From contig NZ_KB893711.1 of the NCBI RefSeq assembly GCF_000374165.1, positions 59,338 to 106,781 on the forward strand: 47,444 nt of DNA, read 5' to 3'. A program made the position numbers and the translations under genes. Below, piece by piece: positions 8,610 through 17,650 of the stretch (the stretch's first letter is position 1; each line of letters begins with the position of its first letter). The notes beneath the pieces were generated by a model, which was given only the letters and a program-made list of their open reading frames with translations, ran no database searches and was not told where the DNA came from. This DNA comes from Parafrankia elaeagni. GTDB taxonomy: Bacteria > Actinomycetota > Actinomycetes > Frankiales > Frankiaceae.

Positions 8610-9206
8610 ATGACGTTCACCATCGCCGACATCACGACGGACCATCAGTCCTACTCGGCCAGGCGCAGCCAGGCCCGCGCCCGGATGATCCCGATCCGTG
8701 CCGAGCGGCGCGTGCGGGTCGGCGACATCCTGGTCTTCGAGTTCGAGAACGCCGAGACACTGCGCTACCAGGTGCAGGAGATGGTCTACACCGAGCGGCT
8801 CAGCGCTCCCGGCGAGGTCGCCCACGAGGTGGACGCCTACTCGCGGCTGCTGCCGTCCAGCCACGCCCTCACCGCCACGATGTTCATCGAGCTCGACCAG
8901 CTGGACGCCGTCCGCGACGAGCTCGTCCGCCTGTCCGGGGTGCAGAGCCGGATCTCGTTGGAGATCGGCGGAGTGAGGGTGCCCGCCGTCGAGATCCCGG
9001 GCGTTGACGAGGACCCCGACGCCCCGAGCGAGACCGTGTCGGTGCACATGTTCCGCTTCCCGCTCACGGACGAGACCCGGGACGCCTTCCGCGACCCCGA
9101 GGTCCCCGTCGAGCTGGTGGTCGACCATCCGGCCTACAGCGACGGGACCCCTGTCACCGGGGCGACCCGGCGCAGTCTGATCGCCGATCTGGCTCTGCCC
9201 GGCTGA
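8610..9206 (+). CDS. DUF3501-family protein
   Basis: A 198-residue soluble protein whose N-terminal half ([19 protein letters not shown], then [21 protein letters not shown]) fits the DUF3501 family as I remember it. No catalytic residues, membrane segments or metal motif stand out. The ATG has a good SD (GCAGGAGG). DUF3501 genes are, to my knowledge, often next to rubrerythrin and Fe-S oxidoreductase genes in other bacteria, so its position after rubrerythrin is in keeping, although a terminator hairpin and about 300 bp separate them here. Function unknown; a role in oxidative stress is inferred only from context. Confidence 0.8.
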   Translation: MTFTIADITTDHQSYSARRSQARARMIPIRAERRVRVGDILVFEFENAETLRYQVQEMVYTERLSAPGEVAHEVDAYSRLLPSSHALTATMFIELDQLDAVRDELVRLSGVQSRISLEIGGVRVPAVEIPGVDEDPDAPSETVSVHMFRFPLTDETRDAFRDPEVPVELVVDHPAYSDGTPVTGATRRSLIADLALPG

Positions 9207-9312
9207 CGGCTCTGCGGGGCTGTGACGGGCCGGCGCGGGCCGTTCATCTGCGGCGGACCCGGGTATGCGAGCACAGGACAGGCTCGATTCCCGGCCCGAC
9301 AGGAGCGGCGCT

Positions 9313-9732
9313 GTGACCGATCACCACGACGGCCCGGCCGGGTTCGGCCCCGGCGGGGCAACCCCGGCCAGCGAGGCTCTGCACCGGCTGGCGCTCGACC
9401 GCGACGACTCGGCGGCGCTGGGCGCGCTGGCCGTCGCGGATGTCCTCGTCCCGGATCTCAGCGATCCGTCCCGGGACAACGGCGACGCGCGGGTGGTGAA
9501 GCTTCCCGTCGCCGAGCAGGCCGACGGCCGCCAGTTCGTCCCCACCTTCACCTCGGAGCAGCGTCTCGCCGACGCGCTGCCGGGCATCGACCGCTACCGC
9601 AGGGTCGCGCTCGCCGCGTTGCTGCGGATGTGGCCCTCCGAGGATCTGATGCTCGCCGTCGACCCCGGGACGGAGGAGGGTCTGACGTTCCCCGCGGAGG
9701 GCATCCGGGCGCTCGCCGCCCTCGCGGACTGA
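9313..9732 (+). CDS. SseB N-terminal-domain protein
   Basis: A 139-residue protein with features of the SseB/type III secretion regulator N-terminal domain family common in actinobacteria. These are a strand with [22 protein letters not shown], then a central helix and [26 protein letters not shown] in short blocks. Actinobacterial members have no secretion system partner and no known function. GTG at 9313 is chosen because AGGAG lies 7 nt upstream. It stands alone about 100 nt after the DUF3501 gene and 250 nt before ctaE. Confidence 0.75.
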   Translation: MTDHHDGPAGFGPGGATPASEALHRLALDRDDSAALGALAVADVLVPDLSDPSRDNGDARVVKLPVAEQADGRQFVPTFTSEQRLADALPGIDRYRRVALAALLRMWPSEDLMLAVDPGTEEGLTFPAEGIRALAALAD

Positions 9733-9829
9733 GCCGTCCGGGCCACCCCCGGCGTGGCGCGCCGCTCTGGGTGAGGGACACAACAACCGACGGGTTCGGG
9801 GTCCGGCACGCGGCGTGGCCGACGCCTCA

Positions 9830-9980
9830 TCACATGCCAGAACCTGCGTGTTAGCAGGCGTTTCGGCAGCACCCGGCGGATTTTCGGATGCTCGGCGGGC
9901 GCTCGCGGCGCGTCGTCGACGCCGTGTAGTCCTACCGATTGTCGAACCTACGGTGGCGCGTGCGGCGTCACATGCCAGAA
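9830..9980 (+). repeat. Spaced direct repeat in the ctaE upstream region
   Basis: The 13-mer TCACATGCCAGAA occurs at 9830-9842 and 9968-9980, 138 nt apart. The second copy ends on the first base of the ctaE start codon. Each copy contains ATG CCA GAA; the first is followed by a small hairpin (CCTGC/GCAGG, 9843-9858). The repeat may be a regulator site or part of a small leader. This is an observation without known precedent to me. Confidence 0.6.
9949..9954 (+). promoter_or_regulatory. Candidate -10 box for ctaE-qcrCAB
   Basis: TACGGT lies 31 nt before the ctaE ATG and 18 nt before the small ATG at 9972. It would give a very short leader. No SD precedes ctaE. Pattern-based only. Confidence 0.4.
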
Positions 9981-9983
9981 TGA
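9972..9983 (+). other. Three-codon mini-ORF overlapping the ctaE start
   Basis: ATG CCA GAA TGA ends inside the ctaE start (ATGA overlap), so ribosomes finishing it could reinitiate at ctaE, which lacks its own SD. Short enough to be chance; noted because a similar arrangement precedes the flavoprotein gene at 45087. Confidence 0.3.
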
Positions 9984-10618
9984 CCGTCGTGGCCTCAGCC
10001 CCTGTCCTCGAGAAGGCTCCTCCAGCGCACCCGGCGGCCAACCGTCCCTCGATGGTCTCGGTCGGCACAGTGGTGTGGCTGTCGTCGGAGCTGATGTTCT
10101 TCGCGGCACTGTTCGCGATGTACTACACGATCCGCTCGGTCAACAGCGGCAACTGGCCGCCGGTCACCGGCGACCCGGCCGGGTCCGAGATCGGTCCCGT
10201 GCACCTGCACGTCCCGTTTGCACTCTTCTTCACGGTGATCCTGGTCCTGTCCAGCGTGACCTGTCAGCTCGGGGTCTTCGCCGCCGAACGCGGCGACGTC
10301 ATCGGGCTGCGCCGCTGGTACCTGATCTCGCTGATCATGGGGATCGTCTTCGTTGGCGGTCAGGCCTGGGAGTACTTCAAGGAGAACGAGTTCACCCTGG
10401 CGTCGCACGGCTACGGGTCGGTGTACTACCTGACCACCGGGTTCCACGGGTTGCACGTGATCGGTGGGCTGGTCGCCTTCGTTCTGGTGCTGGCCAGGTC
10501 GACCTACGGGCGGTTCACGCCCGAGAAGGCGACGTCGGCGATCGTGGTGTCGTACTACTGGCACTTCGTCGATGTCGTCTGGATCGCCCTGTTCGCCACC
10601 ATCTACCTCCTCCAGTGA
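9980..10618 (+). CDS. ctaE: Cytochrome c oxidase subunit III
   Basis: A 212-residue integral membrane subunit of the aa3 oxidase with five helices. Family signatures seen are [14 protein letters not shown], the [11 protein letters not shown] loop, [10 protein letters not shown] and the C-terminal [14 protein letters not shown]. It stabilises subunit I and holds lipids for oxygen entry. It is separated from ctaCDF, as in Mycobacterium and Streptomyces, and heads the qcr genes. ATG 9980 fits homologue length (the family starts with a short hydrophilic leader before NRPSMVSVG). No SD is visible. The stop overlaps the qcrC GTG. Confidence 0.95.
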   Translation: MTVVASAPVLEKAPPAHPAANRPSMVSVGTVVWLSSELMFFAALFAMYYTIRSVNSGNWPPVTGDPAGSEIGPVHLHVPFALFFTVILVLSSVTCQLGVFAAERGDVIGLRRWYLISLIMGIVFVGGQAWEYFKENEFTLASHGYGSVYYLTTGFHGLHVIGGLVAFVLVLARSTYGRFTPEKATSAIVVSYYWHFVDVVWIALFATIYLLQ

Positions 10619-11502
10619 GCGACATGACCACATCCAAGGCATCCGAATCCGCGGCGTCCTCGTCCGCGGGCGCGGCCGGCAGACCCCGGCTCGTCTCGGT
10701 GAGGAAGGCCCGGCGATCCCGGTCGGCCTCCGTGCGCCGCCGTCGGCGGTCGTCGTCCATCGTCCTGCTCCTCGGCCTGCTGGCCACGGGGTTCATGTGG
10801 ACGGTGCTCGCTCCCGGGGGCAACGCGACGGAGACTCCGGACGCGAACGAGGCCGTGCGCCAGGGCCGCGCCCTGTTCGCCCAGGGGTGCGCGACCTGCC
10901 ACGGCCTGAACGCCCAGGGATCCACCCAGGGGCCGAGCCTGATCGGTGTCGGCGCCGCCGCGGTGGACTTCCAGATGTCCACCGGTCGTATGCCGCTCGC
11001 CGCTCCCGCGGCACAGGCCGACCGCAAGGACCCGCTCTACTCGGAAACACAGATCGACCAGGTAGCGGCCTACATCCAGTCGCTGGGCGGCGGCCCGGAG
11101 GTTCCGAACCTGACGGGTGAGGAGCTCAACGACGCCGACCTCGCCGAGGGTGGCGAGCTCTTCCTGGCGAACTGCGCCCAGTGCCACCAGGCCGCCGGCG
11201 CCGGCGCCCCGCTGACCTACGGCAAGTTCGCCCCGTCCCTGAGTCAGGCGACACCTGACCAGGTCGTCGAGGCGATGCGGACCGGTCCGGAGTCGATGCC
11301 GGTCTTCGGGCCCGGCCAGATCAACGAGGAGGAGGCCGTCGCGGTCGCCGCGTACGTCCGCCACCTCCAGGACGCCCCCGCACCCGGTGGCGCCTCGATC
11401 GGCAAGTACGGCCCGGTTCCCGAGGGTCTGGTCGCGATCGTGATCGGTCTCGGCGCGCTGCTCGGCGTCTGCCTCTGGATCGGCGCGAGGCAGAAGCTGT
11501 GA
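10615..11502 (+). CDS. qcrC: Menaquinol-cytochrome c reductase diheme cytochrome c subunit
   Basis: A 295-residue membrane-bound cytochrome cc of the actinobacterial bcc complex. A basic N-terminus (RRRRR) is followed by a helix at about 48-64. Two heme c motifs then follow, CATCH at 92-96 and CAQCH at 187-191, and a C-terminal anchor (about 270-290) ends in ARQKL. It hands electrons directly to CuA, replacing soluble cytochrome c. GTG 10615 is chosen because it overlaps the ctaE stop like every other junction in the operon; ATG 10624, in the same frame, is the alternative. Confidence 0.95.
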   Translation: MSDMTTSKASESAASSSAGAAGRPRLVSVRKARRSRSASVRRRRRSSSIVLLLGLLATGFMWTVLAPGGNATETPDANEAVRQGRALFAQGCATCHGLNAQGSTQGPSLIGVGAAAVDFQMSTGRMPLAAPAAQADRKDPLYSETQIDQVAAYIQSLGGGPEVPNLTGEELNDADLAEGGELFLANCAQCHQAAGAGAPLTYGKFAPSLSQATPDQVVEAMRTGPESMPVFGPGQINEEEAVAVAAYVRHLQDAPAPGGASIGKYGPVPEGLVAIVIGLGALLGVCLWIGARQKL

Positions 11503-12830
11503 GCGCCGAGAAGGGCCCGCACGGGCCAGTGGCCGCGGACGGCGACGACAACGGCGACGACCTGACGCCGGACTCGCCGCAACGGCGCATGCACTACGCC
11601 GGCTACCAGGGAGAACCGGCCGACAAGGCAGACCAGGATTCGATGAGCAGCATTTTCAAGAGGACGAAGCACCCTGTCGACACCTCGGGGCGCCCGAAGG
11701 ACGACTCCGACCCCCGTGCCGGTGGCCCGGATGTCAGCGCGGGGCACGACGGGCCCGAGGTGCTCGGGACCCCGCCGAACCCGACCGACTCCTCCCAGAC
11801 CCCGGAGACGACGGTCATGCGGTCCGGCGGCGCCACCGCCACCGCCACCGCGCAGGGTACGGGCGGCGGTGGGGGAGTCACCCCCCGCGCGCCGCACACG
11901 GCCGAGTACGACCGGCGGGCCGCCCGGCGCGCCGAGCGGCTCATCGCCTTCTGGTTCACGATCTCGATCGTCGGCACGGTGGGCTTCATCATCACCAACT
12001 TCGTCGGCGACAAGCACGCGCAGTACTACACGCCCGCCATGGGCAGCGCGCTCGGGCTGGCGGTCGGCGGCCTCGGGGTCGGCATGATCCTCTGGGCGAA
12101 GCGCCTGATGCCGCATGAGCAGGCGGTGCAGGAGCGGCACGAGTTCACCTCCCCGCAGGAGGAGATCGCGGTCACCGAGGAGGAGGTCGCGCTCGGCTTC
12201 GCCGACACCGGCCTCGCCCGGTACCCGTTGCTGCGGCGCAGCCTGCTCGCCGCCGGCACGATCCTCGGCGGGCTGGTGGTGGTGCCGCTGCTCAACCTGA
12301 CCAACAGCAAGCCCGGCAAGAAGCTCGACCACACGCACTGGGTCAAGGGCGCTCGCCTCGTCAACCTGCAGGGCCGCTATGTCAAGCTCGGCGACATCGC
12401 GATCGGCGGGATCGAGACCGTGCTCCCGGCCATCCCGGTGAAGGAGGCGGACGGCAGCCTCTCCTATGAGCCGAAGCTGGACCTGCACAGCAAGGCGGAC
12501 AGCACCACGATCCTCATCCGCCTGGAGCCCGGCGTGAACAAGCCGCGCCAGGGCCGCGAGAACTGGGCTGTCGACGGGCACGTCGCCTACTCGAAGATCT
12601 GCACGCACGCGGGCTGCCCCGTCAGCCTCTACGAGCAGCAGACGCACCACCTGCTCTGCCCCTGCCACCAGTCGGTGTTCGACGTGCCTGACGGGTGTCG
12701 GGCGATCTTCGGGCCGGCGAGCCGGTCGCTGCCGCAGCTCGCCATCGCGGTGGATGACGAGGGCTACTTCATCGCCCGTGACGGGGACTACACCGAGCCC
12801 GTCGGCGCCGCGTTCTGGGAGCGCTCATGA
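11499..12830 (+). CDS. qcrA: Menaquinol-cytochrome c reductase Rieske iron-sulfur subunit
   Basis: A 443-residue Rieske protein carrying the 2Fe-2S cluster of the bcc complex. It has three membrane helices (about 148-168, 181-200, 248-268), as in the actinobacterial type. Cluster ligands are Cys368 and His370 in CTHAGC and Cys387 and His390 in CPCHQS, with Cys373/Cys389 as the disulfide pair. About 140 disordered, acidic and Thr/Gly-rich residues precede the first helix, a long version of the usual extension. GTGA overlap with qcrC upstream and ATGA overlap with qcrB downstream. Confidence 0.96.
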   Translation: MSAEKGPHGPVAADGDDNGDDLTPDSPQRRMHYAGYQGEPADKADQDSMSSIFKRTKHPVDTSGRPKDDSDPRAGGPDVSAGHDGPEVLGTPPNPTDSSQTPETTVMRSGGATATATAQGTGGGGGVTPRAPHTAEYDRRAARRAERLIAFWFTISIVGTVGFIITNFVGDKHAQYYTPAMGSALGLAVGGLGVGMILWAKRLMPHEQAVQERHEFTSPQEEIAVTEEEVALGFADTGLARYPLLRRSLLAAGTILGGLVVVPLLNLTNSKPGKKLDHTHWVKGARLVNLQGRYVKLGDIAIGGIETVLPAIPVKEADGSLSYEPKLDLHSKADSTTILIRLEPGVNKPRQGRENWAVDGHVAYSKICTHAGCPVSLYEQQTHHLLCPCHQSVFDVPDGCRAIFGPASRSLPQLAIAVDDEGYFIARDGDYTEPVGAAFWERS

Positions 12831-14434
12831 CCACCGCATCGGCACCCGTCCCGAAGTTCCAGAAGCGGCCGACTCCGGCGCGCAAGGTCAACCGGGCCAT
12901 CGACGACCGGTTCGGGACGCAGGGCGCGATCCGCCGGAACTTCAACAAGGTGTTCCCGGACCACTGGTCCTTCCTGATCGGTGAGATCGCGCTCTACAGC
13001 TTCATGATCCTGCTGCTCACCGGGATCTACCTGACGCTCTTCTTCGACCCGTCGAACGTCGAGATCATCTACAACGGCTCCTACGTCCCGCTCAAGGGCG
13101 TGGAGATGAGCCGCGCGTACGCGTCGACGCTGGACATCAGCTTCGACACCCGGGCCGGGCTGGTCTTCCGCCAGATCCACCACTGGGCCGCGCTGGTCTT
13201 CGTCGCGTCGATCATCGCCCACATGATGCGGGTGTTCTTCACCGGTGCCTTCCGCAAGCCGCGTGAGGTCAACTGGCTGATCGGCATCGTCCTGCTGATG
13301 CTCGCGCTGGTCGAGGGTTTCGCCGGCTACTCGCTGCCGGACGACCTGCTCTCCGGCACCGGCCTGCGGATCGCCGCCTCGATCGCCCAGTCGATCCCGG
13401 TGATCGGCACCTGGACGTCGTTCCTGGTGTTCAACGGCGAGTTCCCCGGCGAGAACTTCATCCCGCGGCTGTACGTGGTGCACATCCTGCTTGTGCCGGG
13501 CATCCTGCTCGCGCTGATCGGGGCGCACCTGGGCATCCTGTGGCACCAGAAGCACACCGACTTCCCCGGCCCGGGCAAGACCGAGCACAACGTGGTCGGT
13601 CACCGTGTCTTCCCGGTGTTCGCCGTGAAGTCCGGCGGTTTCTTCATGCTGACCTTCGCGGTGCTGGCCCTGCTCGGCGGTCTCGCCCAGATCAACCCGA
13701 TCTGGACGTTCGGCCCGTACGACCCGGCCAAGGTCAGCGCGGCGTCCCAGCCCGACTGGTACATCGGCTTCCTGGACGGGTCCACCCGGCTCATGCCGCC
13801 GTGGGAGTTCAGGGGGCTCGGGCACACCATCCCGGCGGTGCTCTGGCCGACGGCGGTGCTGCCCGGTGTGCTGTTCACGCTGGCGGCGCTCTACCCGTTC
13901 CTGGAGGCGAAGTTCACCGGGGACAAGGCCTCGCACAACCTGCTTCAGCGCCCGCGGGAGGCCCCGACCCGCACCGCGATCGGGGCGATGAGCCTCAGCT
14001 TCTACCTGGTGCTGTTCATCTCGGGTGGTAACGACATCATCGCCCACACGTTCAGCATCTCGCTGAACGCGATGACCTGGGCGGGCCGGATCGGGCTCAT
14101 CGTGGTCCCGCCGATCGCCTACGTCGTCACCAAGCGGCTGTGCATCTCGCTCAACGAGCGGGACGCGGAGATCGCGCATCACGGTATCGAGACCGGTATC
14201 ATCCGCCAGCTCGCCAACGGTGAGTTCGTGGAGGACCACCGGCCGAAGCCGTCGCCGGTCTCCGACTACCCGCAGGTCCCGACCGACCGGATCCCGTTGC
14301 CGGCCGGCGCTGCGGACGGAGCCCACGGCAAGGGCCTGGCACATCGTGCCGGCAAGGCCGTCGGCGGTTTCTTCACCGAGGAGACCGAGAAGCCGGCAGG
14401 CGACGCTCCGGTGGGCGGTGGTTCCAAGCACTGA
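12827..14434 (+). CDS. qcrB: Menaquinol-cytochrome c reductase cytochrome b subunit
   Basis: A 535-residue cytochrome b with the quinol-oxidation and reduction sites. Heme-bearing helices show HHWAALVF with AHMMRVF, and VVHILLVPG with [14 protein letters not shown]-terminal extension of about 120 residues after the last helix is Pro/Gly-rich, normal for actinobacteria. It is the last gene of ctaE-qcrC-qcrA-qcrB, closed by a strong hairpin about 110 nt downstream. Confidence 0.96.
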   Translation: MTTASAPVPKFQKRPTPARKVNRAIDDRFGTQGAIRRNFNKVFPDHWSFLIGEIALYSFMILLLTGIYLTLFFDPSNVEIIYNGSYVPLKGVEMSRAYASTLDISFDTRAGLVFRQIHHWAALVFVASIIAHMMRVFFTGAFRKPREVNWLIGIVLLMLALVEGFAGYSLPDDLLSGTGLRIAASIAQSIPVIGTWTSFLVFNGEFPGENFIPRLYVVHILLVPGILLALIGAHLGILWHQKHTDFPGPGKTEHNVVGHRVFPVFAVKSGGFFMLTFAVLALLGGLAQINPIWTFGPYDPAKVSAASQPDWYIGFLDGSTRLMPPWEFRGLGHTIPAVLWPTAVLPGVLFTLAALYPFLEAKFTGDKASHNLLQRPREAPTRTAIGAMSLSFYLVLFISGGNDIIAHTFSISLNAMTWAGRIGLIVVPPIAYVVTKRLCISLNERDAEIAHHGIETGIIRQLANGEFVEDHRPKPSPVSDYPQVPTDRIPLPAGAADGAHGKGLAHRAGKAVGGFFTEETEKPAGDAPVGGGSKH

Positions 14435-14546
14435 CCGCCGTGCACCAGCTGACCGCTGGGCACTGACCGCCGGGTCGCCCGGAGCTGTTCCGCCTGCCGC
14501 GGGCGGCTCCGGCGCTCGGAGGAGCCGGAACGCGCACGAGGCCTCC

Positions 14547-14584
14547 GAAGGGCCGCCCCCGACGACCGTCGGGAGCGGCCCTTC
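14547..14584. terminator. Bidirectional terminator after qcrB
   Basis: GAAGGGCCGC (14547-14556) pairs with GCGGCCCTTC (14575-14584), with an inner CCCGAC/GTCGGG stem. It lies between convergent qcrB and the exonuclease gene and reads as a terminator from both sides. Confidence 0.88.
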
Positions 14585-14600
14585 GTCATGTCCGCGGCGT

Positions 14601-16361
14601 TCAGGCGGGCGGGGCCGCGAAGCGCTTCGCCGCGCGGATCGCGCCGTGTGCCGGCCAGCTCCACTCACCCTCCAGCCGGACCAGCCGGACCCCGGGCCCG
14701 GTGAGCCACCGGCCGATCCGCTCGGTCTCCTCCACCGAGGCACAGGGAGTCGGCCCCGGCACGGGCCGTACGGTCTCCGCGCTCGCCACGACCGCGTCGA
14801 CCCAGGGCCGGGGGTCGATGCCGCGCGGCACCGAGGCCGCGGAGACGAGCCGCCCGCGGCGGATCACCGACAGGTCCCACCCGGCGTCGGCGGTCGGCGC
14901 CGCGGCGACCATCTCCGGAACTGCGGTGAGCGCGACGAGGCGCTGCCGGCGCGCCGCCACACGCAGGTAGGCGGCCAGCCGGTCGCGTACCTCGGCGGCA
15001 TCCTCGTACCGCTGGTCGGCCGCCAGGCGCGCGATGCGCTCCTCCAGCGCCTCCTGGACCGGGCCCGGGTCACCTGTCATCGCCTGGCGTGCCTGCTCGG
15101 CGACCTCGGCGTACTCCGGCCCGCTCTGCCGCCCGTCGCAGGGCGCGCCGCAGCGGCCGAGGTCGGCCAGCACACAGGCCGCCGTCGGGCGGCGCGGCGA
15201 GAGCCGGGTACTGCACTGGCGCAGCGGGACGGCCTCCAGCAGTGCGGTCTCCGCTTCCTGCGCCGCCCGGGTACTGCCGAAGGGGCCCAGGAACGCCACG
15301 CCGTCACCGACGGACCGCACGCGGGACAGCCGCGGATACGGCTCGTCGGTGAGCCGCAGGTAGACGACCCGCTCGGGGTGGCGGGAACGTCGGTTGTAGG
15401 GCGGCTTGTACTCGGCGATCAGCCGGAGCTCGCGGACCTCCGCCTCCAGCGGATGTGCGCAGCCGATCGCGTCGACCCGCGCCGCCGCCGCGACCATCTC
15501 CGCCATCCGGGTGCGGGGCTCGCTTGCGGTGAAGTAGGTCCGCACCCGGGACCGCACCGACCGCGACGTTCCGACGTAGAGCGCCCGGCCGGTTCCGTCC
15601 CGGAACACGTAGACGCCGGGCCCGGTGGGCAGCCCGTCGGCGAGGTGCCGCTTGCGCCGCTGGGCGGGGGAGACCCGCGCGCTGTACTCCCGCAGATCCT
15701 CGATCGTGGTGACGCCCAGGTTGCCGAGCCGCTCGAACAGCCCGTGCAGGACGTCGACCGTCGCCCTGGCGTCGGCGAGCGCCCGGTGTGTCGGCCGGCT
15801 GGCGCTGCCGAACAGCATCGCCAGCGACTCCAGCCGGTTGTCCGGAGTCTCGTCGCGGGTCACCACCCGGCGGGCGATCCGCACCGTGTCGAGGTGCTCC
15901 CAGGCGGGGACGGGGTAGCCGCACGCCGTCACCGCCGCGCGCAGGAAGCCGAGATCGAACGGCGCGTTGTGGGCGACGAGCACCGCGCCCCGGGAGAACT
16001 CCAGGAAGGTCGGCATGACCTCGTCCAGAGCGGGCGCTGTTGCCAGCATGACGTCGGTGATGCCGGTGAGCACCGAGACCATCGCCGGCACGGGGCCGGA
16101 CGCCCGGACCAGTGTCGACATCTCGCCCAGCACCTGGCCGCCCCGCACCTTCACGGCGCCGATCTCGGTGATCTCCGCCGTCGCCGGCGAACCGCCGGTG
16201 GTCTCCAGGTCGACGACGACGAAGGTCAGGTCGGACAGCGGACGGCCGAGCTCCGCCAGGCTCGCCTGGCGCGGCGGGCCGTCGGCGCGAGCGGAACTGG
16301 TGCCGGCGGAACTGGTGCCGGCGGAACTGGTGTCGGCGGGGACGGGACGCACCGGACACAC
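14601..16361 (-). CDS. DEDDh 3'-5' exonuclease fused to a GIY-YIG/UvrC-like domain
   Basis: A 586-residue two-part nuclease. Residues about 44-215 form a DnaQ-like exonuclease (DLETTG with Asp51/Glu53, HNAPFDLGFL, and HRALADARAT giving the later His and Asp). Residues about 258-345 form a GIY-YIG domain (GPGVYVFRDG, ALYVGTSRSVRSRVRTYF) like the N-terminus of UvrC or Cho. The remainder includes a CxxxxxxxCxxPC-like segment and a UvrB-interaction-like helix (RIARLAADQRYEDAAEVRDR). The same fusion is known in Mycobacterium (Rv2191) at the same place next to the qcr genes. The role is probably DNA repair. The start is a GTG and uncertain: GTG 16352 is nearly as good. Confidence 0.88.
   Translation of the reverse strand: MCPVRPVPADTSSAGTSSAGTSSARADGPPRQASLAELGRPLSDLTFVVVDLETTGGSPATAEITEIGAVKVRGGQVLGEMSTLVRASGPVPAMVSVLTGITDVMLATAPALDEVMPTFLEFSRGAVLVAHNAPFDLGFLRAAVTACGYPVPAWEHLDTVRIARRVVTRDETPDNRLESLAMLFGSASRPTHRALADARATVDVLHGLFERLGNLGVTTIEDLREYSARVSPAQRRKRHLADGLPTGPGVYVFRDGTGRALYVGTSRSVRSRVRTYFTASEPRTRMAEMVAAAARVDAIGCAHPLEAEVRELRLIAEYKPPYNRRSRHPERVVYLRLTDEPYPRLSRVRSVGDGVAFLGPFGSTRAAQEAETALLEAVPLRQCSTRLSPRRPTAACVLADLGRCGAPCDGRQSGPEYAEVAEQARQAMTGDPGPVQEALEERIARLAADQRYEDAAEVRDRLAAYLRVAARRQRLVALTAVPEMVAAAPTADAGWDLSVIRRGRLVSAASVPRGIDPRPWVDAVVASAETVRPVPGPTPCASVEETERIGRWLTGPGVRLVRLEGEWSWPAHGAIRAAKRFAAPPA
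16291..16335. repeat. 15-bp tandem repeat at the exonuclease N-terminus
   Basis: GCGGAACTGGTGCCG occurs at 16291-16305 and 16306-16320, with a one-base variant at 16321-16335. It encodes repeated TSSAG units in the disordered N-terminus of the exonuclease fusion. Confidence 0.88.
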
Positions 16362-16413
16362 CCTAGGGGGCGGGTACGACAGGCCTGCCCGCCGATACGC
16401 CGGTACGCGCAGC

Positions 16414-16908
16414 TCAGGAGAAGGGGCGGGCGAAGGCGGTGGGCCCCGCGTTCATCACCCGGAACTCGTTGCCCTCCGGGTCGCGCAGAACGTAGCCGGT
16501 CTCCCCGTGTGCCTCGTAGCGGGCCAGCTGCTGGGCACCCAGCGAGGCGAGCCAGCCGATGACCCGCTCGGCGTCGACGGCGTACAGCTCCAGGTGCAGG
16601 CGGTTGGGGTTCTCCTCGTCCTCCTCCGCCCGGTCCTCCCGGCGGCTGCTGCGGCGGCCCGCCCATCGCGGCGGCCGCGGCCGGGCCCGCCGGCGGAGCA
16701 GCAGCTTCGGCCCGGCGCCGGCGGGATGGCGGAGCAGTGCGGCATCGCCGGCCTGCTCGGAGATCTCGTAACCCAGCGCGGCGGCCCAGAAACGGACCAT
16801 GACACCCACGTCGGTGCAGTCAACACTGATTCGAGCGACCCTGATGCCGTTCGTCTCAAACCTGGCCACCTGAAGCATCATTCCGTATCGCCGGGTTCGT
16901 TGGTGCAT
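16414..16908 (-). CDS. VOC (glyoxalase/bleomycin-resistance-like) superfamily protein
   Basis: A 164-residue protein with the two-repeat beta-alpha-beta-beta-beta fold. The first module runs VARISVDCTDVGVMVRFWAA in short, and the second NRLHLELYAVDAERVIGWLASLG. It ends with YVLRDPEGNEFRVM, the typical metal-ligand Glu strand. Between the modules sits an unusual run of about 30 residues rich in Arg, Trp and then Glu/Asp (RRARPRPPRW, then REDRAEEDEEN). ATG 16908 is supported by GGAG 8 nt upstream; ATG 16881 is an alternative. It diverges from the HIT gene. Substrate unknown. Confidence 0.82.
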   Translation of the reverse strand: MHQRTRRYGMMLQVARFETNGIRVARISVDCTDVGVMVRFWAAALGYEISEQAGDAALLRHPAGAGPKLLLRRRARPRPPRWAGRRSSRREDRAEEDEENPNRLHLELYAVDAERVIGWLASLGAQQLARYEAHGETGYVLRDPEGNEFRVMNAGPTAFARPFS

Positions 16909-17056
16909 CGGTGTGTCTCCGGCGTGTCCTACAGCAAAGGGTCGTGCCTTGTCGTGCCTGTTTGGTAGGAATTGGTCACGATTCAGGTGATTTGTTCCCA
17001 GCCTGTTGACCGGCCCCCGGTCTGATGACCTCCGCGTGCGTCTGCGGTGATCTCGG

Positions 17057-17062
17057 TAGGGT
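17057..17062 (+). promoter_or_regulatory. -10 box of a probable leaderless promoter (HIT gene)
   Basis: TAGGGT, then six bases, then ATG at 17069. No SD lies in between, so the transcript probably begins at the start codon. Confidence 0.55.
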
Positions 17063-17068
17063 CCCGTT

Positions 17069-17479
17069 ATGGCCAGTGTCTTCACCCGGATCATCAACGG
17101 CGAGCTGCCCGGTCGCATCGTGTATGCGGACGAGGCCAGTGTCGCCTTCCTGACCATCGCGCCCATTCGGCCCGGTCACACCCTCGTGGTCCCGCGCCTG
17201 GAGGTCGACCACTGGATCGACCTGCCCGACGAGGTGCTCAGCGCGGTGTGGAGCGCAGCGGCGACCGTGGGGCGGGCCATCGACTCGGTCTTCCGGCCCC
17301 GCCGGGTGGCGGCGATGCTCGCGGGCCTGGAGGTGCCGCACACCCACATTCATCTCGTGCCGATCGAGGCGGAGTCGCAGCTGAGCTTCGCGCTGGCCGA
17401 CAGCAGTCCGGACCCGGCCATGATGGACGACGTCGCCGAGCGCCTGCGCGCGGCGCTGTCCGCGCCGGCTGGCGCGTGA
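17069..17479 (+). CDS. HIT-family nucleotide hydrolase/transferase
   Basis: A 136-residue histidine-triad protein. The signature HTHIHLVP (91-98) gives the three His residues. The N-terminus SVFTRIINGELPGRIVYAD and GHTLVVPRLEV, seen in separate pieces, are typical of the Hint/HinT branch that hydrolyses AMP linked to amines or acyl groups. It is monocistronic, apparently leaderless, and convergent with the DUF4352 gene, from which a 9-bp hairpin separates it. Confidence 0.93.
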   Translation: MASVFTRIINGELPGRIVYADEASVAFLTIAPIRPGHTLVVPRLEVDHWIDLPDEVLSAVWSAAATVGRAIDSVFRPRRVAAMLAGLEVPHTHIHLVPIEAESQLSFALADSSPDPAMMDDVAERLRAALSAPAGA

Positions 17480-17608
17480 CCGCAGCGGGCGCTGCCCGCC
17501 GCGGAGTGGGGCAGGCCGGTTGGCGCGGGGTTGGGACGGGCGGGCGGCGTTCGCGGTTGGGCGGTGTCACGCGGGCGGGCGGGCGGCGTCGCGGGAGCCG
17601 GCGGCCCG

Positions 17609-17631
17609 GCCACGGTCAGAACGACCGTGGC
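17609..17631. terminator. Bidirectional terminator between HIT and DUF4352 genes
   Basis: GCCACGGTC (17609-17617) and GACCGTGGC (17623-17631) form a perfect 9-bp stem with the loop AGAAC between convergent genes. Confidence 0.75.
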
Positions 17632-17650
17632 GGGCGGCCGGAACTCGCTG

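Noticed and set aside
12788-14743. A 651-codon minus-strand frame opposite qcrB
   Set aside because: Antisense of the cytochrome b gene with no recognisable protein features.
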